DNA of 43,624 nt from Burkholderiaceae bacterium (GTDB taxonomy: Bacteria > Pseudomonadota > Gammaproteobacteria > Burkholderiales > Burkholderiaceae_C). The position numbers and the translations under genes were made by a program. How positions within the stretch are numbered: position 1 is the first letter of the stretch; the number at the start of each line of letters is the position of its first letter. This document shows positions 15,370-24,255 of this stretch, one piece after another. The notes beneath the pieces are model-generated. The model saw only the letters and a program-made list of their open reading frames with translations, was not told the DNA's origin and ran no database searches. Location of the stretch: the NCBI GenBank assembly GCA_019234815.1, contig JAFALA010000006.1:1-43624 (forward strand). The letters run 5' to 3'.

Positions 15370-15516
15370 ATGAACTACTGCAAAGCAATCGTCGTTTGGC
15401 TCTCGGTGACTGCAATCTCCATTGCAGGTGCTGCTATCTCGGTGCGGGTGCAGGCAACGAGCAGTGAACAGGTGATGGATGCGCCAGTTGGCATGTTCAA
15501 AATGAACAAGGCGTAG
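15370..15516 (+). CDS. Small exported or membrane peptide, unrecognised
   Basis: A 48-aa product starting MNYCKAIVVWLSVTAISIAGAAISVRVQA: one hydrophobic segment (residues 5-24) with a possible signal-peptidase site after VQA, then a short polar tail. It begins seven bases after the hydrolase stop on the same strand, which speaks for a real co-transcribed gene. No family is recognised. Confidence 0.45.
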   Translation: MNYCKAIVVWLSVTAISIAGAAISVRVQATSSEQVMDAPVGMFKMNKA

Positions 15517-15547
15517 TGCTCTAACTGCATCAGCTTCGGAGGCAATC

Positions 15548-16462
15548 ATGAGAGGTTTCGAATTCGCCGAACTCAAAGCCTTTGCGGCTATTGTTGAACG
15601 GGCCAGCTTTGCGCGCGCCGCGGAGCACATGGGCATGTCTGCTTCGGCGCTCAGCCAGATCATTCGCCAACTGGAAGGCCGGCTGGGCGTACAGCTCTTG
15701 AATCGGACAACACGCAGTGTTGCACCGACGGCAATTGGTCAGCGCTTCTACGACCGACTCGAACCAATGTTTACCGAGATGAACGCCGCTGTGGTCGAGG
15801 CAGTTGCTGCAACCGGACGAGCCGCCGGAGTCTTGCGCATCAACGCACCAAATCAAGCGGCAACGAAGCTGATTGCTCCACGGCTTAGCCGTTTTCACCG
15901 AGCACATCCAGATGTAGAGCTGGACATCATCATTGATGACGGCATTTCCGATATCGTTGTGGGGTGCTTCGATGCCGGCATCCGCATTGGCGCACGGCTG
16001 GAGAAAGACGTCGTTGCCGTGCGGCTAACTCCTGACAGGGGGATGATGGCCGTTGCTGCTCCCGACTATCTTGCCCGCCGTGGCGTCCCCCGGAGTCCAT
16101 CGGACCTACACGATCACGCTTGCATCAACTGGCGCTTTCCAGGCAGCGGAGCGATCTATCGCTGGGAGTTCGCGAAGGGCGAAGAACGGTTCGAGATAGC
16201 GGTTCAGGGACCGCTGACTTCGAGCACTCAAGAAGTCGTATTGCAGGGTGCGCTGCAAGGACTTGGAATTCTGTACACCTATGACGACGACCGCATCGCG
16301 GGCCTGATTGAAGAGGGGCTTCTGCAGCGCGTGCTCGCCGACTGGTCGCCCGCCTTTCCAGGGTTGTTCCTCTACTACTCGAACCGTCGATCACCGACGC
16401 CTGCGTTGCGCGCGTTTGTCGATTGCTTGCTGGATCGGGACATGCGCCCACGTTCGAAGTAG
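15548..16462 (+). CDS. LysR family regulator (cargo)
   Basis: A 304-aa LysR-type activator/repressor. The winged HTH FAELKAFAAIVERASFARAAEHMGMSASALSQIIRQLEGRLGVQLLNRTTRSVAPT spans residues 6-63. The substrate domain (residues ~90-295) has the typical start GVLRINAP. It belongs to the subgroup with RGVPRSPSDLHDHACINWRF, common in regulators of oxidoreductase genes. It reads toward the NTF2-fold gene. Target genes are not certain, since it is not divergent from any gene. Confidence 0.92.
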   Translation: MRGFEFAELKAFAAIVERASFARAAEHMGMSASALSQIIRQLEGRLGVQLLNRTTRSVAPTAIGQRFYDRLEPMFTEMNAAVVEAVAATGRAAGVLRINAPNQAATKLIAPRLSRFHRAHPDVELDIIIDDGISDIVVGCFDAGIRIGARLEKDVVAVRLTPDRGMMAVAAPDYLARRGVPRSPSDLHDHACINWRFPGSGAIYRWEFAKGEERFEIAVQGPLTSSTQEVVLQGALQGLGILYTYDDDRIAGLIEEGLLQRVLADWSPAFPGLFLYYSNRRSPTPALRAFVDCLLDRDMRPRSK

Positions 16463-16617
16463 TGAGGTAATGCGGACTCAATATGAACAATTTTCTTAAT
16501 AGCCCATCCAGTTTCTGGATCATTAACTAACGGATGGGAAGGACTAATCTTCTTCTCACGAGATCGTAAACAGCGATTGATCGGATCGCAAACGAGACAG
16601 TTGAAAGGAGCCTCCTC

Positions 16618-16944
16618 ATGAACATCAATCTTCCCATCCCCATCGCGGCCTATTTCTCGGCGGACAAGCTCGACGGCGAAACTGTCAGTCGCTGCTTTAC
16701 CAGCGATGCCATCGTCATGGATGAAGGCAGGACTCATGTCGGCCAAGACGCAATCAAGCGTTGGAAGGCCGAAGCATCAACCAAATACACCTATACCGCA
16801 GAACCTTGTTCTGTTGAGCAAAAGGACGGCACGATCATTGTCACGAGCCGCCTTACAGGTAACTTCCCAGGCAGCCCGGTCGATCTTCGGTATTTTTTTG
16901 TGCTTCAACGAGGAAAGATCGTCTCGTTGGAAATCAAGCCGTGA
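16618..16944 (+). CDS. NTF2-fold (SnoaL-like) protein, paralogue 1
   Basis: A 108-aa protein with the NTF2-like cone fold: a first helix (PIAAYFSADKLDGETVSRCF), DAIVMDEGRTHVGQDAIKRWKAE, and beta strands ending [28 protein letters not shown]. Family members bind small hydrophobic ligands or catalyse isomerisation and hydrolysis; no specific activity can be assigned. It is clearly related to the product of 18056-18382 (shared GNFPGSPV-x-L and KI-x-SLEI). AAAGGAG precedes the ATG by a suitable distance. Confidence 0.88.
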   Translation: MNINLPIPIAAYFSADKLDGETVSRCFTSDAIVMDEGRTHVGQDAIKRWKAEASTKYTYTAEPCSVEQKDGTIIVTSRLTGNFPGSPVDLRYFFVLQRGKIVSLEIKP

Positions 16945-17036
16945 GTTTGGTTTTGATTTTTCCAGATTCTCTTGTTTCAACACGCTGAACCAGCTAGTTG
17001 ATTGTGTCTTAGTCAGTCCCAGCAAGGAGATATGTC

Positions 17037-17495
17037 ATGAAGTCGAAAGCCAAATTCGTTCAAGTCCTCATCAGCGCAGAGCTTCGCACTCAAGGTTTGC
17101 GTTTGCTCGAACACCTGATCAGCAAGCACCTGATTTTCGGAGGCCCCGTGCTCAATGGGCCGGCACGATTTCTCTGGAAGAACGAGATCGTCGAGCACGA
17201 CTACAGTTGGATCATCACGTTCACGCGCGAGGATTTAAAGGACGAGCTGATCAAGGAGGCCGAAGTCGAATCGGCTGAAGCCATCTGCATGATCACGTTC
17301 ACGCCCTTCGAGGGGAGCCCCGCGATGCAGGCGCTCCTGGAAGAGGCATTCGCAGGGCGCGAATCGCTGCCGAAGCCCCGCTACAAGGAGGCCGTCGCGG
17401 CACTGACCTTCGTTCCTTTCAAGGATCTCCCGACGAGGACGATCAGCTCTCGGGGCGACCTCAGCCAAGTGCAGCCTGCCGACCCGACGCGCTGA
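17037..17495 (+). CDS. Possible CutA-like protein
   Basis: A 152-aa protein of uncertain family. Residues about 8-105 (KFVQVLISAELRTQGLRLLEHLI, NGPARFLWKNEIVEHDYSWIITFT, ICMITFTPFEGSPAMQALLEEA) follow the CutA1 order: strand, helix, a strand with a W-K-x-x-x-x-E-x-x motif, strand, helix, and a final P-x-x-E/G-x-x-P-x-x-x-x-W/L-x segment. The Cys and His ligands of classical CutA are not evident. The C-terminal ~45 residues are extra. The start follows AAGGAGATAT. If not CutA, it is another ferredoxin-like small protein. Confidence 0.5.
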   Translation: MKSKAKFVQVLISAELRTQGLRLLEHLISKHLIFGGPVLNGPARFLWKNEIVEHDYSWIITFTREDLKDELIKEAEVESAEAICMITFTPFEGSPAMQALLEEAFAGRESLPKPRYKEAVAALTFVPFKDLPTRTISSRGDLSQVQPADPTR

Positions 17496-17602
17496 ATTCG
17501 TTCATTTCCAATCGGTCGTGGCGTCGGCGGAACCCAGCAGTTGGCACACTCGCCGCCGACGCACGCGTGCAGCAGCGAAAGGGATGGCGAGGTGATCACT
17601 CT

Positions 17603-17962
17603 TCAGTTGGCGGGAGCCTGACTGTCGGGCGAGGTCAACTCCTCCCTCTGCTCGGCCCACTTCAGCAGTGCATCCAACGCGGGGCATAGCGCCTGTCCCC
17701 AGGTCGTCATGCTGTATTCCACCTTCGGAGGAATCTGCGGGTACATCTTTCTCGCAACGATGCCGTCGGCTTCCAACTGCCGCAACTGCTGGGCAAGCAT
17801 CTTTTGCGATATGGCAGGGATGAGCTTCTCTAGATCGGAGAAGCGCTGCACCTGGCCACCGAACAGGTGAAACAGGATGAGCAGTTTCCAGCGTCCTTCT
17901 AGGAGTTGAAGCACGTCTTCGACCCCCTCGGCTGCGGTTGTTGCGGTGTATGTCTTTCTCAT
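17603..17962 (-). CDS. HxlR family transcriptional regulator
   Basis: A 119-aa winged-helix protein: VLQLLEGRWKLLILFHLFGGQVQRFSDLEKLIPAISQKMLAQQLRQLEADGIVARKMYPQIPPKVEYSMTTWGQAL covers the full HxlR domain. HxlR proteins often answer to aldehydes or reactive electrophiles; the classical Cys is not at its usual N-terminal position here, so redox sensing is not supported by the sequence. It is divergent from the NTF2-SDR pair, with a perfect palindrome six bases upstream of its start codon, so it probably represses that pair and itself. Confidence 0.92.
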   Translation of the reverse strand: MRKTYTATTAAEGVEDVLQLLEGRWKLLILFHLFGGQVQRFSDLEKLIPAISQKMLAQQLRQLEADGIVARKMYPQIPPKVEYSMTTWGQALCPALDALLKWAEQREELTSPDSQAPAN

Positions 17963-17967
17963 GAGTG

Positions 17968-17978
17968 AGTAACTTACT
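17968..17978. promoter_or_regulatory. HxlR operator candidate
   Basis: AGTAACTTACT is a perfect 11-bp palindrome between hxlR and the NTF2 gene. Its closeness to the HxlR start (ends six bases from the ATG) suggests self-control. AGTAA-type half-sites are usual for HxlR regulators, as I recall. Confidence 0.6.
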
Positions 17979-18055
17979 TTTTAGTGCGTTCTTGCTGATT
18001 GGTTAGTCTATGGCGAAAATTACTGTACCGCAAACAAGAGCAGAGGGCATCTGAC

Positions 18056-18382
18056 ATGAACATTCGTCTGCCTGATTCGATCGCCACCTTCTTTCAAGTC
18101 AGCAACGACCGCGGCACTCCGCTGCCGAGGCACTGCCTCGCAGAAGGTGCTTTGGTTCACGACGAGGGGCAGGTGTACCAGGGGTACGACGCCATTCAGG
18201 CGTGGCTACTGGAGACACAACGCAAGTACGCCTACCGGGTGGAACCGTTGGCCGTCGCGCAAGACGGTGCGGCGGTATCTGTCCAGGCCAAGCTGGTCGG
18301 CAACTTCCCCGGTAGCCCTGTTCAGCTCACCTATTCCTTCGTTCTTCTCAACAACAAAATTTCTTCACTGGAGATTCAATAG
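18056..18382 (+). CDS. NTF2-fold (SnoaL-like) protein, paralogue 2
   Basis: A 108-aa NTF2-fold protein, the same length as the product of 16618-16944 and similar throughout: [18 protein letters not shown] at the start, [18 protein letters not shown], then [30 protein letters not shown]. The ATG at 18056 is chosen because it aligns with the paralogue. The next gene (SDR) begins on the last base of its stop codon, so the two are co-translated, suggesting one reaction sequence or a ligand carrier for the dehydrogenase. Confidence 0.88.
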   Translation: MNIRLPDSIATFFQVSNDRGTPLPRHCLAEGALVHDEGQVYQGYDAIQAWLLETQRKYAYRVEPLAVAQDGAAVSVQAKLVGNFPGSPVQLTYSFVLLNNKISSLEIQ

Positions 18383-19161
18383 TGACTATGGACCTTGAAC
18401 TCGCAGGGCGCCGCGTGCTCGTCACCGCTGGCACCAAGGGGATCGGCGGCGCGGTTGTCGAGCTTTTCAGGGCGCAGGGTGCTCGCGTCATGGCGACGGC
18501 GCGTACTCGCCCAGATGGCTTCCCTGTTGAGGAATTCGTTGCAGCGGATCTGACGACACCTGAAGGATGTGCGACCGTTGCGCAGGCGGTGAAAGGCCGC
18601 CTGGGTGGCGTTGACGTGATCGTCCACGTGCTGGGTGGTTCCAGCGCACCGGCCGGCGGATTTGCTGCTTTGGGCGAAACCGAGTGGCACAAGGAACTGG
18701 ATCTCAATCTCTTCCCGGCCGTGCGCTTGGATCGCGCTTTGCTGCCAGGCATGCTGTCTCAAGGGGCGGGCGTCATCATTCACGTCACGTCGATTCAGCA
18801 CAAACTTCCTCTGCCCGAATCCACGACCGCGTATGCCGCAGCCAAGGCAGCGCTGACGACCTACAGCAAGAGCTTGTCCAAAGAGGTCACGCCCAAAGGC
18901 ATTCGCGTGATGCGCGTCACACCCGGATGGGTGGAAACCGAAGCTGCTGTTGCGATGGCAGAGCGGCTTGCCGAGGACGCCGGCACCGACTACGAGGGCG
19001 GCAAGCAAATCATCATGAAGGCCTTGGGTGGAATTCCCTTGGGTCGGCCCAGCAAGCCCGCGGAAGTTGCGAACCTCATTGCTTTCCTCGCATCGCCGCG
19101 AGCAGCCGCGATCACTGGAACGGAATATGTCATCGACGGCGGAACCATCCCCACGGCGTAG
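18382..19161 (+). CDS. Short-chain dehydrogenase/reductase
   Basis: A 259-aa NAD(P)-dependent oxidoreductase of the classical SDR family. The cofactor motif is [12 protein letters not shown] (residues 15-26), followed by the Asp of AADLTTP, a HVLGGSSAP segment in place of NNAG, Ser in HVTSIQH, and the catalytic pair YAAAK (in [18 protein letters not shown]). The C-terminus [15 protein letters not shown] is canonical. The GTG at 18382 has GGAGA at better spacing than the ATG at 18388. Coupled to the NTF2 gene; the substrate is unknown. Confidence 0.93.
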   Translation: MTMDLELAGRRVLVTAGTKGIGGAVVELFRAQGARVMATARTRPDGFPVEEFVAADLTTPEGCATVAQAVKGRLGGVDVIVHVLGGSSAPAGGFAALGETEWHKELDLNLFPAVRLDRALLPGMLSQGAGVIIHVTSIQHKLPLPESTTAYAAAKAALTTYSKSLSKEVTPKGIRVMRVTPGWVETEAAVAMAERLAEDAGTDYEGGKQIIMKALGGIPLGRPSKPAEVANLIAFLASPRAAAITGTEYVIDGGTIPTA

Positions 19162-19251
19162 GCAAATGCGTGGGCGCGAGTGCGAGCGCCAGGAGGGTTT
19201 GCCCGTCGAGGGCCTAACCCAATCGCCAGGGCCGAAGCAGTAGTCGGAAAC

Positions 19252-19282
19252 CTAGCTCTCTGATCTCCAGATCAAGAGGCTA
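19252..19282. promoter_or_regulatory. Inverted repeat upstream of the transfer-region LysR gene
   Basis: CTAGC and GCTAG flank TGATC-TCCA-GATCA, making an interrupted stem of ten pairs with a central unpaired stretch. It lies 39 bases before the LysR TTG start and after the SDR gene. There is no T-run. It may be an operator or mark the cargo-to-core junction. Confidence 0.4.
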
Positions 19283-19320
19283 GAACTTGATGACGGGCAC
19301 CGCTACGGAGGGACTCTTCA

Positions 19321-20262
19321 TTGGATCTGCGCCATCTACGTTGCTTCCTCGCGGTAGCCGAAGAGCTTCATTTCGCTCGTGCGGCGGAACGGCTCCATAT
19401 GGAGCAGTCTCCGCTGTCGAGAGCCATCAAGGAGCTTGAAGAGGGCCTCGGCGTTCAGCTCTTCGTGCGGACCACTCGCAACACGCGGATGACCCGGGCG
19501 GGCAAGCTGTTCCTGGAGCACGTTCCCCGAGTATTCACCGCGTTGCAGCAGGCGCGCGATAGTGTCAAAGCGGCCGCAAATGGATTTCACGGACAACTGC
19601 GTATCGCGCTGTCTGACTGCGCCACGCCATCGCGTCTGTCGGCACTATTGGCGCGTTGCAGAGAAGAAGACCCTGAAGTTGAAATCAGGCTGTTCGAGGT
19701 CTCCCTGTCTCACCAGGTCAAGGGGCTGCACGACGACCTTTACGACATAGGTTTTTCTTTATCCCACGAGGTAGGTGATGGCATTGTGGCCGAGCCAGCC
19801 TGGAATGAGCCGCTCATGGTGGCCGTGCCTGCGCGTCACCCGCTGTTGTCGTACAAGCGGATTCCCTTGGAGGAGGCCTTGCGCTACCCGCTGGTACTAG
19901 GTGACCCGGAGGTGTGTGAGGGCTACGCTCGCCAGGTCGATCGCTTGTTGCGGCGAGTGGAGCAAGAGCCCTTGATTGCCGAGCGAGTGGCGTCGTTTGA
20001 GTTGATGGTTGCCTTGGTATCGGCGGGCTTCGCCCTGGGGTTCGCCGCCGCTCCACAACTTGCCGCCAGCCGCGAACCCGGCGTGGTGGCGCGCCCATTG
20101 GCAGGACGACCGGCCACGTTGACCACTTACATGCTCCGTCTCGATGCCGAGCCATCTCAGGCGCTGGCCCGCTTCATCGAGCGTGTAGAAGCGCTGGAGT
20201 CATCCACGGCAGACAGCGCATCCGTGCCTTCACTTGATTGCGGAGAGGAGCCCCGACCATGA
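19321..20262 (+). CDS. LysR family regulator of the transfer region
   Basis: A 313-aa LysR protein: LRHLRCFLAVAEELHFARAAERLHMEQSPLSRAIKELEEGLGVQLFVRTTRNTRMT at the N-terminus is the HTH. The effector domain begins at GQLRIAL. It belongs to the BenM/CatM-like subgroup by its HFARAAERL and LVLG signatures. It starts with TTG (19321) after CGGAGGG. It overlaps the EexN gene by four bases and sits directly before traG; this LysR-EexN-TraG order is usual in Tn4371-type elements, so it may tune conjugation genes. Confidence 0.9.
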   Translation: MDLRHLRCFLAVAEELHFARAAERLHMEQSPLSRAIKELEEGLGVQLFVRTTRNTRMTRAGKLFLEHVPRVFTALQQARDSVKAAANGFHGQLRIALSDCATPSRLSALLARCREEDPEVEIRLFEVSLSHQVKGLHDDLYDIGFSLSHEVGDGIVAEPAWNEPLMVAVPARHPLLSYKRIPLEEALRYPLVLGDPEVCEGYARQVDRLLRRVEQEPLIAERVASFELMVALVSAGFALGFAAAPQLAASREPGVVARPLAGRPATLTTYMLRLDAEPSQALARFIERVEALESSTADSASVPSLDCGEEPRP

Positions 20263-20516
20263 AGAAGACTGCATTGTTGGTCGCCGTCGTCATGCTCGCG
20301 TCCTGCGGCAAATCTTCTCCTCCTGCGCCCGTCGAGTCGGTGGACTCGCTGGCCGCGAATCCAGAGCGACTGAAGGAACTGCGGCAGCAGTGCAAGGTGG
20401 ATCGCGCGAAGCTGGGCGACGCACTGTGCAACAACGTCGCCGAGGCCACGAACAAGCGCTTCTTTGGTGACGGCAAGGTGCCCTATACCCCACCCAAAGA
20501 GTCGCCGAAATTCTGA
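20259..20516 (+). CDS. EexN-type entry exclusion lipoprotein
   Basis: An 85-aa lipoprotein. The signal peptide MKKTALLVAVVMLASCGKS ends with a lipobox (LASC, Cys at residue 16). The mature part has VDSLAANPERLKELRQQCKVDRAKLGDALCNNVAEATNKRFFG, with two Cys besides the lipid-bearing one. It is related to the TrbK protein encoded at 28155-28454. Such proteins block entry of a second related element into the cell. ATGA overlap with the LysR gene implies co-translation. Confidence 0.82.
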   Translation: MKKTALLVAVVMLASCGKSSPPAPVESVDSLAANPERLKELRQQCKVDRAKLGDALCNNVAEATNKRFFGDGKVPYTPPKESPKF

Positions 20517-20525
20517 TCATTGCCG

Positions 20526-20560
20526 GTGTGGCCAGAAACTCCGCATTTCTGGTCAGACAC
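20526..20560 (+). promoter_or_regulatory. Hairpin in the leader of traG
   Basis: GTGTGGCCAGAAA (20526-20538) can pair with TTTCTGGTCAGACAC (20546-20560) with a G-T pair and a small bulge; the loop is CTCCGCA. It starts ten bases after the EexN stop codon. The stretch to 20738 is otherwise free of genes and richer in T, with two GCGAATTC-plus-T-run repeats (about 20574 and 20609). It could be a leaky terminator or an attenuator before the transfer operon. Confidence 0.45.
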
Positions 20561-20738
20561 GCCGCAACGCGAATTCATTGGCGCTTTTTCTCCCCCGTTC
20601 GCCACTGCGCGAATTCTTGTTTTTTCTTCGACTTTTGTCCCGATAACGGTCTTTGACCGGCCCTTGATCTGACTTCGATCCTTGCGCTTGCGGCACGCCT
20701 TTGTGCCGCGAATCGCCAAGGAGAAAGCGGAGGCCGGG

Positions 20739-22751
20739 ATGCAAGGTCAAAGCGTGTTGTTCGGGCAGATCGCCGTCGTATTCGGCATCGTGATCGCCGG
20801 CGTGTGGGCAGCCACGCAATGGACGGCAGCGGCCCTTGGTTATCAAGTACGCCTTGGCTCGCCCTGGTTTGATTTCCTGGGCACGCCGGTCTACCACCCG
20901 TGGCGATTGTTCGAGTGGTGGTTCTTCTTCGACGCCTACGCACCGCGTGTCTTCGACATTGGCGGTGCGATTGCCGGCGGCAGCGGCCTGGTCGCCGTGT
21001 TGGTCGCCATCGGCATGTCGATCTGGCGCTCGCGCCAATCACGCCTCGTCACCACCTACGGCTCGGCACGCTGGGCCAACGCGGATGACATTCGCAAGGC
21101 GGGCCTCACGCAGTCCGCCGGCGTATTCCTCGGCCAGCACGACCGCCAGTACCTGCGCCACGAAGGCCCGGAACACGTCCTGACCTTCGCGCCGACGCGC
21201 AGCGGCAAAGGCGTCGGCCTGGTAGTGCCCACGCTGCTGTCATGGCCCGCATCCGCCGTCATCCATGACATCAAGGGCGAAAACTGGCAGATCACCGCCG
21301 GCTGGCGCTCGCGCTTCTCGCACTGCCTGTTGTTCAACCCGACTGATGCGAAGTCGGCGGCCTACAACCCGTTGCTGGAGGTACGACGCGGCGCGCACGA
21401 GGTGCGCGACGTGCAGAACATCGCGGACATCCTGGTCGATCCCGAAGGCGCGCTCGAACGCCGCAACCATTGGGAGAAGACTTCGCATGCACTGCTGGTC
21501 GGCGCCATCCTGCATGTGCTGTACGCGGGCGAAGACAAGACGCTGCGCGGCGTCGCCAACTTCCTTTCCGATCCGGCTTGCCCATTCGAGTTGACCTTGC
21601 ACCGGATGATGACCACGCCGCATCTCGCGAACGTGGAAGGTGGTGGCCCGCATCCCGTGGTGGCATCGGCCGCGCGCGAAGTGCTCAACAAATCGGACAA
21701 CGAGCGCTCGGGCGTGCTGTCTACCGCCATGTCGTTCCTCGGTCTGTACCGCGACCCGACGGTGGCCGAAGTCACCTCGCGCTGTGACTGGCGCATCGCC
21801 GACCTGATCGCGGCCGAGCATCCGGTGTCGCTGTACCTGGTCGTGCCGCCTTCGGACATCAGCCGCACCAAGCCGCTGATCCGTTTGATCCTCAATCAGA
21901 TAGGCCGTCGCCTGACGGAATCGCTGGACGGCTCCGACGGTATCGAGCGCCGCCACAAGCTGCTGCTGATGCTCGATGAGTTTCCGGCCCTGGGCCGGCT
22001 CGACTTCTTCGAGACGGCCTTGGCCTTCATGGCGGGCTACGGAATCCGCAGCTTCCTCATCGCGCAGTCGCTCAACCAGATCGACAAGGCCTACGGCCAG
22101 AACCATTCGATCCTCGACAACTGCCATGTGCGCGTGACCTTCGCCACGAACGACGAACGCACCGCCAAGCGCATCTCCGAGACCCTGGGCACGGCGACCG
22201 AGCTGCGCGCCCAGCGCAACTACGCCGGCCACCGGCTCGCGCCGTGGCTGGGCCACCTGATGGTGTCGCGCCAGGAGACGGCCCGCCCGTTGCTGACGCC
22301 GGGCGAAGTCATGCAGCTCCCGCCAGACGAGGCCGTGGTGATGGTCTCCAGCGTGGCGCCGATCAAGGCCAAGAAGCTGCGCTACTACGCGGACGCCAAT
22401 TTCAAGCGCCGCGTGCTGGCGCCGCCTGCGCTCGCTGCCGGGCGCTATGCCGATGTTCCTCCGGCACGCGCCGATGACTGGAGCGGCCTGGCGATTCCCG
22501 CTGTTCCGGCGGCACCGGCTACCGAAGCCGTCGATGGCATCGGCAGTGCCGACGACGGCGGCCCGCGCCGCCAGCCCGAACTCTCCGAAACCGTCGCCTA
22601 CGACCCTGGGAGCGCCACGCCCGCATCCGGCCTCGGGCTGCTCGATGACGACGACGACCTGCCGCTTCCCCTTCCGCGCCAGCTCGACCCGGCCCTGCAA
22701 CGCACGGCCCGGCTGGCATCCCTAGACCCTGACGACGGAATCGAGCTATGA
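20739..22751 (+). CDS. traG: Type IV coupling protein TraG/VirD4
   Basis: A 670-aa inner-membrane ATPase that links the relaxosome to the mating channel. Two N-terminal membrane segments lie at about residues 8-28 and 75-95. The Walker A is APTRSGKGVG (about 151-160) and the Walker B is LLLMLDEFPALG (about 407-418). IAQSLNQIDKAYG and SVSRQETARPLLTPGEVMQLP complete the VirD4 pattern. The C-terminal ~80 residues are variable and contain a run of five Asp. The start at 20739 follows AAGGAGAAAGCGGAGG. It overlaps the CopG gene by four bases and heads the trb cluster. Confidence 0.95.
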   Translation: MQGQSVLFGQIAVVFGIVIAGVWAATQWTAAALGYQVRLGSPWFDFLGTPVYHPWRLFEWWFFFDAYAPRVFDIGGAIAGGSGLVAVLVAIGMSIWRSRQSRLVTTYGSARWANADDIRKAGLTQSAGVFLGQHDRQYLRHEGPEHVLTFAPTRSGKGVGLVVPTLLSWPASAVIHDIKGENWQITAGWRSRFSHCLLFNPTDAKSAAYNPLLEVRRGAHEVRDVQNIADILVDPEGALERRNHWEKTSHALLVGAILHVLYAGEDKTLRGVANFLSDPACPFELTLHRMMTTPHLANVEGGGPHPVVASAAREVLNKSDNERSGVLSTAMSFLGLYRDPTVAEVTSRCDWRIADLIAAEHPVSLYLVVPPSDISRTKPLIRLILNQIGRRLTESLDGSDGIERRHKLLLMLDEFPALGRLDFFETALAFMAGYGIRSFLIAQSLNQIDKAYGQNHSILDNCHVRVTFATNDERTAKRISETLGTATELRAQRNYAGHRLAPWLGHLMVSRQETARPLLTPGEVMQLPPDEAVVMVSSVAPIKAKKLRYYADANFKRRVLAPPALAAGRYADVPPARADDWSGLAIPAVPAAPATEAVDGIGSADDGGPRRQPELSETVAYDPGSATPASGLGLLDDDDDLPLPLPRQLDPALQRTARLASLDPDDGIEL

Positions 22752-23212
22752 GCCAGCATCGCCTCAATCTCTTCATTCAGCCCGAGCACGCCAAGCGGCT
22801 CGATGAACTGGCCGCCAAGAAAGGCGTGTCCAAGTCCAGCATCGTCGCGGCGGCGCTGGCCTCCTGGCTGTCGCCCGATGCAGCCGACCAGCGCGAGGCG
22901 GCCATCGCCAAGCGGCTGGATCGGCTGTCGCGCCACGCCGAACGCATGGAGCGCGACCAGAACATCCAGATCGAGACCCTGGCGCTGTTCATCCGCTATT
23001 TCCTGACCGTCAGCACGCCCGTGCCCGAGGCCCATCAGGAGGCCGCACGCGCTCAGGGCAAGGCGCGCTTCGAGCAGTTCATCGAACAGCTCGGCCGCCA
23101 CCTGCTGCGCGGGCGCAGCCTGGTGCGCGATGTGGTGGAGGAACTGCATCCCGATCCGGCGCGAATGGCAGACACAGCGGCCACGGCCGAAGCGCAGGAG
23201 CGTGCTTCATGA
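22748..23212 (+). CDS. CopG/RHH family protein of the trb operon
   Basis: A 154-aa protein. Residues 4-45 ([39 protein letters not shown]) form a ribbon-helix-helix domain. The rest is helical: a segment rich in Glu and Arg (about 50-75), a hydrophobic stretch ([12 protein letters not shown]) and an amphipathic C-terminus. Proteins of this kind lie between traG and trbB in Tn4371-type elements and may repress the operon or help the relaxosome. Overlaps of four bases on both sides imply coupling. Confidence 0.88.
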   Translation: MSQHRLNLFIQPEHAKRLDELAAKKGVSKSSIVAAALASWLSPDAADQREAAIAKRLDRLSRHAERMERDQNIQIETLALFIRYFLTVSTPVPEAHQEAARAQGKARFEQFIEQLGRHLLRGRSLVRDVVEELHPDPARMADTAATAEAQERAS

Positions 23213-24255
23213 GTGCCGTTCCTTCCTCCTTTGTGGCCACTTCGCTGGATCGCCGCATCCAGATGCTGCGCACGGCGATGGGGCCGTTGATCGCCGCTGC
23301 GCTCGAAGACCCGGACGTGGTGGAAATCATGCTCAACCCGGATCGCACGCTCTGGATTGATCGCCTGTCGTCCGGCCGCTCCCCGATGGGCGTGGAGCTG
23401 TCCGAGGCGGATGGCGAACGCATCATCCGCCTCGTCGCAGCCCACGTCGGTGCAGAAGTCCACCGCGGCCAGCCACTCTTGACGGCGGAGCTGCCCGAGA
23501 CGGGCGAACGCTTCGAGGGCATCTTGCCGCCCGCAGCGCCGGGCCCGGCCTTCGCGCTGCGCAAGCGCGCCGTGGGCGTGATCCCGCTATCGCGCTACAT
23601 CGAGGACGGGATGATGACCGCCGAACAGGCGGGCCTGTTGGTGCGCGCCGTGCGCGAGCGCCAGAACATCCTGATCGCCGGCGGCACCAGCACGGGCAAG
23701 ACAACCCTCGCCAATGCCTTGCTCGCCGAGATCGCCGCCACCGGCGACCGCGTGCTGGTGCTCGAAGACACGGTGGAACTGCAATGCGCGGCCCGCGACC
23801 ACGTACCGCTGCGCACCCGCGCGGGCGTCGTCTCCATGACCGACCTGGTGCGCTCGTCCATGCGCCTGCGCCCGGATCGTGTGGTGGTCGGCGAGGTGCG
23901 CGGCGCCGAGGCGCTGGATCTCATCAAGGTGTGGGGCACCGGCCATCCGGGCGGCATCGCCACGATCCACGCAGGCTCCGCCCTGGGCGCACTGCTGCGC
24001 TTGGAGCAACTGATTCTCGAAGTGGCGGTGAACCCGCCCCGTGCGCTGATCGCCGAGGCGGTCAACGTGGTGATCCACATCGCCGGGCGTGGGCGCAAGC
24101 GCCGCATCGAGAGCATCGCCCGCGTCGTCGGCTTCGACGGCGCGGGCTACCACCTGGTGGATGCGCTAGAGGCGCCGGAAACGCCGTTTCCCGAGCTGCT
24201 GCCGCAGTCCGTCCTTTCCTCCCTGTCCCCTGACCACTCTGGAGAACTGCCATGA
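23209..24255 (+). CDS. trbB: Conjugal transfer ATPase TrbB (VirB11 family)
   Basis: A 348-aa hexameric traffic ATPase of the type IV secretion system at the cytoplasmic face. N-terminal domain with [22 protein letters not shown]; Walker [16 protein letters not shown] (about 158-172); Asp box [11 protein letters not shown]; Walker B region [27 protein letters not shown]; His box TIHAGS. It powers pilus assembly and substrate movement with TrbE and TraG. Overlap ATGA at both ends. Confidence 0.95.
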   Translation: MSAVPSSFVATSLDRRIQMLRTAMGPLIAAALEDPDVVEIMLNPDRTLWIDRLSSGRSPMGVELSEADGERIIRLVAAHVGAEVHRGQPLLTAELPETGERFEGILPPAAPGPAFALRKRAVGVIPLSRYIEDGMMTAEQAGLLVRAVRERQNILIAGGTSTGKTTLANALLAEIAATGDRVLVLEDTVELQCAARDHVPLRTRAGVVSMTDLVRSSMRLRPDRVVVGEVRGAEALDLIKVWGTGHPGGIATIHAGSALGALLRLEQLILEVAVNPPRALIAEAVNVVIHIAGRGRKRRIESIARVVGFDGAGYHLVDALEAPETPFPELLPQSVLSSLSPDHSGELP

